Shown here piece after piece: positions 1 through 5,500 of a stretch of DNA of 5,700 nt; positions within the stretch are counted from its first letter, which is position 1; every line of letters begins with the position of its first letter. Under the pieces are notes generated by a model that saw nothing but the letters and a program-made list of their open reading frames with translations, was not told where the DNA came from and ran no database searches. This DNA is from Myxococcales bacterium. Lineage in GTDB: Bacteria > Myxococcota_C > UBA6777. The translations under genes were made by a program, and so were the position numbers. Location: contig JALTMC010000299.1 of assembly GCA_027005175.1 (NCBI GenBank), positions 1 to 5,700 of the forward strand, written 5' to 3'.

Positions 1-402
1 GTTTATGATGATCGGGATATTCGGTCCGTCTCATTCTCCATCAAAATGCCGTCTGTTGTTCGTTTGTTGCGTTATGTGCGACGACGAAAGGTGCGTATCC
101 GATTTTCTCGCCAAAACGTCTATGCGCGAGATGGTTATTTTTGTCAGTATTGTGCCAAGTCGCCTCCTGAGGTGGAGTTAAGTCTTGACCACGTGATTCC
201 ACGTTCTCAAGGTGGTCGAACGGCCTGGGATAATATCGTGGCTTGTTGTGTGCCTTGCAATCGTCGCAAGGGGGGACGAACCCCTGAGGAGGCAGGTATG
301 CCACTCATTCAAAAGCCGTTCCGGCCTCGAACCATGGGACAAATCACAACGCCGCCAAAATTACAAAAGCATCCGGAGTCTTGGGGAGACTATCTTCTCT
401 AA
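1..402 (+). CDS. HNH endonuclease family protein, 5'-truncated by the window edge
   Basis: Small zinc-finger-supported HNH nuclease domain protein, presumably a DNA-cutting or DNA-binding enzyme; its cellular role is unknown. The reading frame is open from base 1. The residues before the first ATG (base 46) still fit the family, which usually reads something like 'RSVSFSI(K/R)MPSVVRLLRYVR'. The true start is therefore upstream, and I infer that roughly 35-40 residues are missing. Counting from the first codon in the window, the CxxC pair is C48/C51, the catalytic-type DH is at 63-64 within DHVIPRSQGG, the central Asn is N78, and the second CxxC plus Asn is C83/C86/N87 in CCVPCN. The tail RTPEEAGM is also typical. 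Both metal-binding knuckles and the H-N-H residues are intact, so an active fold is likely. A terminator lies 61 bp after the stop, so this gene probably ends its own transcript. Family assignment is firm; substrate and function are not known. Confidence 0.9.
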   Translation, partial: VYDDRDIRSVSFSIKMPSVVRLLRYVRRRKVRIRFSRQNVYARDGYFCQYCAKSPPEVELSLDHVIPRSQGGRTAWDNIVACCVPCNRRKGGRTPEEAGMPLIQKPFRPRTMGQITTPPKLQKHPESWGDYLL

Positions 403-431
403 CGGAAGTTGCCAAAGAGACGTCTGCCATC

Positions 432-460
432 TTCCCATCTTGGTGCGATCCAGGTATATT
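432..460 (+). promoter_or_regulatory. Candidate sigma70-type promoter for the TMTC-like gene
   Basis: TTCCCA at 432-437 (4 of 6 matches to TTGACA), a 17-bp spacer, then TATATT at 455-460 (5 of 6 matches to TATAAT). The predicted start of transcription is near 466-468, inside the left arm of the following hairpin. This is the best promoter-like pair between the HNH gene and the ATG at 526, and only 24 bp remain between the hairpin and that ATG. Assigned by eye; a moderate call. Confidence 0.4.
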
Positions 461-463
461 CTC

Positions 464-501
464 AAAAGCCCTCCCCATGGTTCATGGAGGAGGGCTTTTT
501 T
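464..501 (+). terminator. Intrinsic (rho-independent) terminator after the HNH gene
   Basis: An 11-bp perfect stem pairs 464-474 (AAAAGCCCTCC) with 489-499 (GGAGGGCTTTT). It is extended inward by CCATG (475-479) pairing with CATGG (483-487), with a single bulged A at 488 and a three-base loop GTT. The right arm runs into six consecutive T residues (496-501). This is a textbook terminator for the upstream HNH gene. It sits only 24 bp before the next start codon, so it could also act on the next gene's leader RNA. Confidence 0.85.
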
Positions 502-512
502 GTGTGATGCCT

Positions 513-516
513 GGAG
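513..516 (+). promoter_or_regulatory. Ribosome binding site that fixes the start at 526
   Basis: GGAG at 513-516 lies 9 bases before the ATG at 526. It directly abuts an alternative in-frame TTG at 517 (zero spacing), which argues for the ATG as the start. Confidence 0.6.
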
Positions 517-525
517 TTGAGCCAA

Positions 526-2451
526 ATGGAAAGAAAAGAATGGTTGTCCCATCCTTATGTGATCTCTGGAGTTATCGGAATTCTTGGTGCCTGTCTTTAT
601 CTGCCAACCTTGCAGTTTGGCTTTGTCAACCTTGATGACCCCTGGCTGATCCGTGAAAATGTGACTCTGCAACATTGGGGTTGGTCGAATCTGCACGCGA
701 TTTGGTGTGACCTCTCTACGGGGCAGCGCCTTCGACTGGGAGGGGAATATCTCCCTGTGCGCGACATGTCTGTCATGATGGACTTCTTGCTCTTTGGAGA
801 CTGGATTGGCGGATTTCACCTTACCAATATCCTTCTCTATGGTCTGCTTTGTGCGGGGGTTGCTGGATTAATCCTGACATGGATGAAGAGTCCATTACTG
901 GCTTGGATGGCAGGCTCTTTTTATGCGGTACACCCACTCCATGTCGAAGCCGTCGCTTGGCTCTCTGAGCGCAAAGGCCTGCTTGCGGGTGTTTTACTCA
1001 TGTCGGCTCTACTTCTATTTCGACGCTTTGCTTCTCGAGGATCGTGGCTCGTCTGGCTCGCTGCTACGCTCTCTTTTGTTTTGGCGATCTGGAGCAAAGC
1101 CCTCGCCATTACAGGCATCGGGATTCTTGCTGCGCTGTTGTGGTTCTTTTTTTCCTGGCAAGGCAACAGTCCCAAAGACCCAGAAAATACGCCTGAACCC
1201 AAAAGCCTCTCAGATGATGGGTCCAAAAGCCTCTCAGATGATGAGTTCAAAAGCCTCTCAGATGATGAGTTCAAAAGCCTCTCAGATGATGGCTCCGAGG
1301 AAGCTTCTTTTCTGGATGTGTCTCCCACTCGTTTCAAGGTTCTTCTTGGGTGGGTTCTATTTTCGGTTTGTGGCTTTCTTGCCTTTGTTCCTGTGTGGTT
1401 GGCCGGGCAGCGTATGAGTATGATTCAGGGGTTTCACGGTGGAAGTTGGTGGGCCACCCTGCGATTGATGACAAAAGTACATGGTTTGTACTGGCAACAA
1501 CTCTTCTTTGCGACAGGTTTGGGCATCAAGTACCCCATTCAGCCTGGTCAGGGCTTTTCTTTGTTGAGCTTCTTTGGTGTCCTCCTGTTTCTTTTGCTGT
1601 TGGTGATTCTTGTGACAGGGCTCCTTCGACCCAGGTGGCAGGTGGCTGCGTTTGCTTCGAGTTGTTGGTTCATCTTTTTTGCTCCTGTATCCCAGCTCAT
1701 CTTTCCCTTACAGAATTTTATTGCCGATCGGTATATGCTTTTGCCCAGTCTGGCTTTTACCTTGCTCTTAGCAGAGGGGCTTCGTCAGAGCTTTCAGAGC
1801 CTTTCTCGAAACGTGGTGTGGGGCTTTGTGCTTCTGCTTGCTTCCTCCCTGACCCTGGGACAGATGTTCACCTGGAGGTCCACTCGAACCATGTATCTAC
1901 AAGCTCTTGAGGTTCACCCCACCTGGGTCGCTGGGATGATGCAACTTGCACACATTGAAGGAAAAAAAGGACGCTTGAAACAGGCCCAGCGATGGGTAGA
2001 GAGGGCCCGAAAGATCAATCCCTATCATCCCAAGGTGGCTTTGCGTGCTTCCATCTTGCTGTTGCGACAAGGTAAAGTAAAGCAAGCCACTGACGTCTTG
2101 CTTCGGGCAGTCAAAACCTCGAAGAACGATAAGATCCGGTCTAATCTTGCCTTGTTGTTGCAACGACAAGGTCGATTAAAGGAGGCACTGCGCTGGGCGC
2201 AGGAGGCCGTATCGATACGACCGCTCCTGGTTCATAATCAGCGAACTTTGGGTGTGGTGGCTCTTCATGCAAAGAAGCTTGATGTGGCTGAGAAGGCTTT
2301 TCAAACAGCGATACGTTTGCAACCAAAGAATGCACAGAATCTGATGAACATGGTTGCTTTGTTGATGCAGCGTGGCCAAAAGGAAAAAGCCAAATCCTTG
2401 TGGCATAAGGCCCAGCGAATGATTCAACAGCAACGACAGCGACGAAGGTAG
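526..2451 (+). CDS. Polytopic GT-C/TMTC-like membrane protein with C-terminal TPR repeats
   Basis: 641-residue protein, probably in the inner membrane, resembling the TMTC/DUF1736 group of GT-C-fold glycosyltransferases (eukaryotic members are O-mannosyltransferases); donor and acceptor here are unknown. The ATG at 526 is preferred because GGAG lies 9 bases upstream. Residues 11-33 form a first membrane helix, followed by an acidic D37-D38 pair (VNLDDPWLI) where GT-C enzymes place a catalytic acidic residue. HPLHVEAVAWLSERKG (136-151) is the hallmark loop, and ADRYMLLPS (400-408) is the counterpart of the family's '(E/D)RxxYLPS' motif. Hydrophobic segments include about 99-119, 151-167, 174-211, 272-291 and several from about 340 to 450. 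Residues 226-257 are a four-fold acidic repeat in a hydrophilic loop. From about residue 465 to the end there are roughly five TPRs, ending in a basic QQRQRRR-like tail. By analogy with TMTC proteins the TPRs would lie on the periplasmic side (inference). The gene runs into the convergent M32 peptidase gene 3 bp later. Confidence 0.8.
   Translation: MERKEWLSHPYVISGVIGILGACLYLPTLQFGFVNLDDPWLIRENVTLQHWGWSNLHAIWCDLSTGQRLRLGGEYLPVRDMSVMMDFLLFGDWIGGFHLTNILLYGLLCAGVAGLILTWMKSPLLAWMAGSFYAVHPLHVEAVAWLSERKGLLAGVLLMSALLLFRRFASRGSWLVWLAATLSFVLAIWSKALAITGIGILAALLWFFFSWQGNSPKDPENTPEPKSLSDDGSKSLSDDEFKSLSDDEFKSLSDDGSEEASFLDVSPTRFKVLLGWVLFSVCGFLAFVPVWLAGQRMSMIQGFHGGSWWATLRLMTKVHGLYWQQLFFATGLGIKYPIQPGQGFSLLSFFGVLLFLLLLVILVTGLLRPRWQVAAFASSCWFIFFAPVSQLIFPLQNFIADRYMLLPSLAFTLLLAEGLRQSFQSLSRNVVWGFVLLLASSLTLGQMFTWRSTRTMYLQALEVHPTWVAGMMQLAHIEGKKGRLKQAQRWVERARKINPYHPKVALRASILLLRQGKVKQATDVLLRAVKTSKNDKIRSNLALLLQRQGRLKEALRWAQEAVSIRPLLVHNQRTLGVVALHAKKLDVAEKAFQTAIRLQPKNAQNLMNMVALLMQRGQKEKAKSLWHKAQRMIQQQRQRRR
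1201..1296 (+). repeat. 24-bp x 4 in-frame minisatellite in the TMTC-like gene
   Basis: Four head-to-tail 24-bp units at 1201-1224, 1225-1248, 1249-1272 and 1273-1296 encode KSLSDDGS, KSLSDDEF, KSLSDDEF and KSLSDDGS (residues 226-257). Units 2 and 3 are identical. All variation is confined to the last two codons (GGGTCC, GAGTTC, GAGTTC, GGCTCC), while the first 18 bases are the same in every unit. The array lies in a polar, acidic loop between two hydrophobic segments, so changes in copy number would alter loop length without breaking the frame. Confidence 0.95.
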
Positions 2452-2454
2452 GTT

Positions 2455-3963
2455 TTAAGAGAAATTGTAGACTTTGCCGTACTTTTCGTTGAGGTAGGAG
2501 AGCATGGGTTGGATGGAGAGGGGTTTGCCAGTGACTCGTTTACAGAGGTCACCAGGAGCATAGGTGTGACCGTACTGATGGATTTGTTCTCGCAGCCACT
2601 CACGAATGGGAAGTAACTCGCCTTTGGAGAGTAACTCATTCACTGGAAGTTGTTGTGTCATGGTGTTGTAGAATTGTGCTGCGTAGAGGTTACCCAGCGC
2701 ATACGTTGGGAAGTAGCCAAAGATACCGGCGGGCCAGTGGATGTCTTGGATACAACCTTGTTTCAGGCTCGTGGGTGTCACGCCAAAATCTTGTTGGAAT
2801 TGATGATTCCAGTATTCTGGTAAATCGTCGATGGAGAGTTTGTCTTCCAGGAGCTGTTCTTCCACTTCAAATCGCATGATGATATGAAGATTGTAGGTGA
2901 CTTCATCAGCCTCAGTTCGGATGAATGACTTCTCCACATGATTGATCAATCGCCAGAATTCATCGGGAGCGATGTTGTTAAATGGCGTGGGAAACTGCTC
3001 TTTGAGCATGGGGTAAAAGTATTCCCAAAACGGTTCTGATCGTCCGATCATATTTTCCCACATTCGAGATTGGGATTCATGAATACCGAGGGAGGCGGCA
3101 CCGCCGGCAGGAAAGGGGAGTCTCTCTCGGTTGAGTCCTTGCTCATACAAGGCATGACCTGTTTCATGCATACAACCAAACAAGGCTTCTGTGAAGTTGT
3201 TCTTGTTGTATCGAGTGGTGATGCGAACATCGCCACCTGTTCCTGTACAAAATGGGTGTGCGGATACGTCGAGGCGGCCAGCTTTGAGGTTGTACCCCAT
3301 TTGCTGGATGACCTTTTCTGAGAAGGGGCGTTGCTTTTCTTCGGGATACTCTGTGACCAAAGCCGCTGGGTTTGTGGGGTGAGAAGACCCTTGGATCTTC
3401 TCTAAGATACCGCGAAGCTGTGTACGCAACTCTGCAAAGAGGGGGCGAAGATTGGCCGATGTTTCTCCAGGTTCGTATAAGTCCAGGAGGGCGTCATACC
3501 GGCAGCGTTCTCCACGGATGGCATCTGCATACTCTCTGCGTCGTTGCAGAGTGCTCTTAAACAAAGGCCAAAAATCATCATACTCTTCCGATTGTCGGGC
3601 GGCAACCCATGACTGGGTAGTTAATACCTCCAGGCGTGCTATCTCTGCGACAAGATCAGCAGGAACTTTGGTGGCCAAGTCATACGTTTTTTTGGCTTCT
3701 CGAAGGTCTGCTTTTTGTTCGTCAGTCCAATCTGCGTTAAAGTCTATGGTTGCGAGAATCTCACCGATTGGAGGAGCGGTATTGTGGGCATGGATGACCT
3801 TTTGTAGAGCTGCCAACTGCTCGGCTCGCTGTGCTCCACCTTCCCGGGGCATCATCACTTCCTGATCCCACTGTAAAAGTTGGGCTATACTGCCCAGATG
3901 ATGAATCTCATTGTATCGTTTCATCAACTCCTGATACTGATCGATTTGAACCTGCGCGGTCAT
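2455..3963 (-). CDS. M32 family metallocarboxypeptidase (carboxypeptidase Taq type)
   Basis: Zinc-dependent, probably cytoplasmic carboxypeptidase that removes residues from peptide C-termini, likely in general peptide turnover. It is 502 residues, the usual full length for M32 enzymes, and has no signal peptide. The zinc-binding HExxH is H266-E267-T-G-H270 in the context CMHETGHALYEQG. E296 in GIHESQSRMWEN is the expected third ligand, 30 residues after the first His, the same spacing I recall for the Pyrococcus furiosus enzyme (H269, H273, E299). The family-typical DVRITTRY is at 245-252. The ATG at 3963 (minus strand) is supported by AGGAG at 3975-3971, 7 bases upstream, and by a strong promoter about 90 bp upstream. 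All key residues are present and I see no frameshift. The neighbours do not suggest a special role. Bacillus subtilis YpwA is a relative, but I do not assign a symbol. Confidence 0.95.
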   Translation of the reverse strand: MTAQVQIDQYQELMKRYNEIHHLGSIAQLLQWDQEVMMPREGGAQRAEQLAALQKVIHAHNTAPPIGEILATIDFNADWTDEQKADLREAKKTYDLATKVPADLVAEIARLEVLTTQSWVAARQSEEYDDFWPLFKSTLQRRREYADAIRGERCRYDALLDLYEPGETSANLRPLFAELRTQLRGILEKIQGSSHPTNPAALVTEYPEEKQRPFSEKVIQQMGYNLKAGRLDVSAHPFCTGTGGDVRITTRYNKNNFTEALFGCMHETGHALYEQGLNRERLPFPAGGAASLGIHESQSRMWENMIGRSEPFWEYFYPMLKEQFPTPFNNIAPDEFWRLINHVEKSFIRTEADEVTYNLHIIMRFEVEEQLLEDKLSIDDLPEYWNHQFQQDFGVTPTSLKQGCIQDIHWPAGIFGYFPTYALGNLYAAQFYNTMTQQLPVNELLSKGELLPIREWLREQIHQYGHTYAPGDLCKRVTGKPLSIQPMLSYLNEKYGKVYNFS

Positions 3964-4053
3964 TGAATTGCTCCTGTATTATCGTGAAGTGGACGAGGTT
4001 TGTGTGCCCCTGAGAGAGAGGATCTCTGGAATCCTTTGGTGGGGGAGGATGTC

Positions 4054-4081
4054 ACTATAGTTGGGAGTGTAGGCTTGTCAA
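4054..4081 (-). promoter_or_regulatory. Sigma70-type promoter for the M32 peptidase gene
   Basis: On the minus strand, a perfect TTGACA (complement of 4076-4081) is followed by a 16-bp spacer and TATAGT (complement of 4054-4059), a 5 of 6 match to TATAAT. The predicted transcription start is near 4047, giving a leader of about 85 nt before the peptidase ATG. This is the best promoter in the window by consensus match. Confidence 0.7.
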
Positions 4082-4104
4082 GAGAGAAGAAACTCAACTT
4101 GACA
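4076..4104. repeat. Inverted repeat formed by two back-to-back -35 boxes
   Basis: TGTCAAG at 4076-4082 and CTTGACA at 4098-4104 are perfect 7-bp inverted copies separated by 15 bp. They contain the -35 elements of the two divergent promoters. The symmetry could be coincidental because both arms are near-consensus -35 hexamers, or it could be bound by a dimeric regulator. Confidence 0.6.
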
Positions 4105-4126
4105 GTGGATCGGAAAAGAGTACCCT
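4099..4126 (+). promoter_or_regulatory. Candidate promoter for the HhH/pRiA4b ORF-3-like gene
   Basis: A perfect TTGACA at 4099-4104, a 16-bp spacer, then TACCCT at 4121-4126, which matches TATAAT only at the conserved TA...T positions. Predicted start near 4133, leaving a leader of about 24 nt that contains AAGGAG. The -10 box is poor, so the promoter may be weak or depend on an activator or another sigma factor. Confidence 0.45.
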
Positions 4127-4144
4127 GACCCCTGATCGATTTAC

Positions 4145-4150
4145 AAGGAG
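4145..4150 (+). promoter_or_regulatory. Ribosome binding site that favours the ATG at 4157
   Basis: AAGGAG at 4145-4150 is 6 bases from the ATG at 4157 but only 3 bases from the in-frame GTG at 4154. The spacing favours the ATG; the two choices differ by one residue. Confidence 0.7.
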
Positions 4151-4156
4151 CGAGTG

Positions 4157-5377
4157 ATGAGTAAAAAAAGCAGGTCCGAGCAGTCATTGGGGCATGAAGT
4201 CTCCATTCCTGAGATTCAGCCCAAAGTGTATCGAGACGTTCTTATGGGGACTTGGCGTATGATGCGACCCCCCGAATTTTCCAAAGCAGACGAACCCTTT
4301 TTTGATGAGCTTGAAGGATACGATGTCTATATCATTCAAGACGATGACGAACCCAGCCGCTTTACCGGCTTTTATGACACCGAAGCTTTCAGTGGATCGC
4401 TCGACCTTCGTATGCTTCCCTTTGTAGAAGGTGAAGTCACTATGTCTCCCATCTTCTTTACCTATGATGAGGAGGGGATCTTCCACGAATCCTGCGGTGG
4501 TGGCTTTGTTTCATCGATTGAACCAGGTATCTTGGCGGGAATCAGAATGCCTCATATGGGCGAGGACCTTCCCATTTATTGGAAACGCATCTCCCATGAA
4601 GTCCCTGAAGATTACGAGGATTCAACCCCTTTCGGTGAGGATGATAACTTTCGTTTTGGAGACCTTCTTGCGGCTCTGGAAGAGAAGGGCAAAACATGGA
4701 CTCTGCATGACTTGTTTTTTGGCCGCGGTCCTTATAAGAAACTGATGGAAGGAGGGATCACAACGGTTTCACAACTTCTCAAAACCTCGGATGATGAACT
4801 CCTGGCCATTCGTGGTATCGGCCCTTCCACTCTTGCAACGATCAAAAGGAAACTGTCATTCTTTGGCTTGTCCGGGCTTCCTTCCTATGAGCTTGATGAA
4901 GAGGTGCTGGATTATGAGCTTGATGAAGAGGTGCTGGATTATGAGCTTGATGAAGAGATGCTGGAACATGTCTTCACTTTTCGAGTTTCTCTTATGGATA
5001 AAAAGTCTGTCTGGCGTGAGTTTGAACTTTTGGGACATCACTCCCTGCACGATCTCCATGTGATGATTCAAGTCGCTTTCAACTGGGATGATGATCATCT
5101 CTACTCTTTCTTTATGAGTGGTACTTTTTGGGATGAAGACTCTGCAATCTCTCATCCCTTTTCAGGTGATGAGTTCGATGCTACCGAAATCCTCATTGCC
5201 TCCTTGTCTCTCAAAAAAGGAAAGAAGTTCTGCTATCTCTTTGACTTTGGAGATTCATGGCGACACCATATCGAAGTTCTCTCGATCAGTGACGAGCCTG
5301 CACCCGAAGAGACGCTGGAAGATTACCCCAAACTCACAAAGTCAAAAGGAGAGCCACCAGAGCAGTACCCCGACTGA
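4157..5377 (+). CDS. Multidomain protein: unknown N-terminal domain, RNAP alpha-CTD-like HhH, acidic repeat, pRiA4b ORF-3-like domain
   Basis: 406-residue acidic protein, probably cytoplasmic (no signal peptide or membrane segment); function unknown. Residues 1 to about 180 match nothing I recognise; this part is rich in Asp/Glu and aromatics, with GTWRMMRPP near its start and a CGGGF segment. Residues about 183-240 resemble the helix-hairpin-helix fold of the RNA polymerase alpha C-terminal domain: GITTVSQLL, then SDDELLAIRGIGPSTLATIK with the GxG hairpin G220-I-G222. The alpha-CTD DNA-contact residues equivalent to E. coli R265 and N268 appear as G191 and K194, so promoter UP-element binding is doubtful. 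Residues 244-270 are three 9-residue acidic repeats. Residues about 271-406 are a plasmid pRiA4b ORF-3-like (PF07929-type) domain: VWREFEL, HDLHVMIQVAFNWDDDHLY and the signature YLFDFGDSWRHHIEV. The usual PPEDCGG-like tail is replaced by GEPPEQYPD at the stop. It is divergently transcribed from the M32 gene. A nucleic-acid-binding role is my inference from the HhH only. Confidence 0.85.
   Translation: MSKKSRSEQSLGHEVSIPEIQPKVYRDVLMGTWRMMRPPEFSKADEPFFDELEGYDVYIIQDDDEPSRFTGFYDTEAFSGSLDLRMLPFVEGEVTMSPIFFTYDEEGIFHESCGGGFVSSIEPGILAGIRMPHMGEDLPIYWKRISHEVPEDYEDSTPFGEDDNFRFGDLLAALEEKGKTWTLHDLFFGRGPYKKLMEGGITTVSQLLKTSDDELLAIRGIGPSTLATIKRKLSFFGLSGLPSYELDEEVLDYELDEEVLDYELDEEMLEHVFTFRVSLMDKKSVWREFELLGHHSLHDLHVMIQVAFNWDDDHLYSFFMSGTFWDEDSAISHPFSGDEFDATEILIASLSLKKGKKFCYLFDFGDSWRHHIEVLSISDEPAPEETLEDYPKLTKSKGEPPEQYPD
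4886..4966 (+). repeat. 27-bp x 3 in-frame minisatellite in the HhH/pRiA4b gene
   Basis: Three head-to-tail 27-bp units at 4886-4912, 4913-4939 and 4940-4966 encode YELDEEVLD, YELDEEVLD and YELDEEMLE (residues 244-270). Units 1 and 2 are identical. Unit 3 differs at two bases (GTG to ATG, GAT to GAA). The array forms the acidic linker between the HhH module and the pRiA4b ORF-3-like domain, and the near-identity suggests recent duplication. Confidence 0.95.
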
Positions 5378-5500
5378 GATGCTGAATAATACGCCATCCA
5401 GGTGATTCACGCCTAAAACACAACAAGCTGCATCTCATCCATTTGCAGAAGTCTTCCTCTGGACACGCTGCTCCTCTGGACTTCATAGAAGGGCGACAAC
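5378..5500. other. Noncoding spacer between the last gene and the 35-bp array
   Basis: No convincing gene or T-tailed terminator hairpin is visible. It does contain a 10-bp direct repeat TCCTCTGGAC at 5455-5464 and 5472-5481, and a 6-bp inverted pair GAAGTC (5448-5453) / GACTTC (5479-5484) flanking it. A short CTGCA/TGCAG pair (5428-5432, 5444-5448) could form a weak hairpin without a T-run. Confidence 0.5.

Noticed and set aside
46-48. ATG at 46 as the real start of the HNH endonuclease
   Set aside because: The frame is open to base 1, and the residues before it still match the family's conserved N-terminal part, so the gene begins upstream of the window.
517-528. TTG at 517 as the start of the TMTC-like gene
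   Set aside because: It abuts the GGAG ribosome binding site with zero spacing, while the ATG at 526 has a 9-base spacing.
361-819. 152-codon minus-strand open frame spanning the terminator and two genes
   Set aside because: It crosses the end of the HNH gene, the terminator and the start of the TMTC-like gene, has no family resemblance, and is a shadow frame.
921-1337. 138-codon minus-strand open frame with repeated SSERLL
   Set aside because: It lies wholly inside the TMTC-like gene. Its repetitive look is only the antisense reading of the 24-bp minisatellite.
3452-3865. 137-codon plus-strand open frame inside the M32 gene
   Set aside because: It is fully antisense to a conserved peptidase coding region and shows no recognisable domain.
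4009-4027. GAGAGAGAGGATCTCT hairpin in the M32 leader as a riboswitch or regulator
   Set aside because: Only about 5 bp of stem with a 3-base loop in a GA-rich stretch, too weak to call.
4157-5377. Transposase or plasmid-borne mobile element, because of the pRiA4b ORF-3 name
   Set aside because: The name reflects where the family was first seen. There are no terminal inverted repeats, target duplications, transposase catalytic motifs or integrase here.
5327-5405. Frameshift truncating the pRiA4b ORF-3-like domain
   Set aside because: None of the other frames after the stop restores the expected CPPEDCGG/GY continuation, and tails of the type 'G..P.QYP' seem familiar for some members, so the stop is probably genuine.
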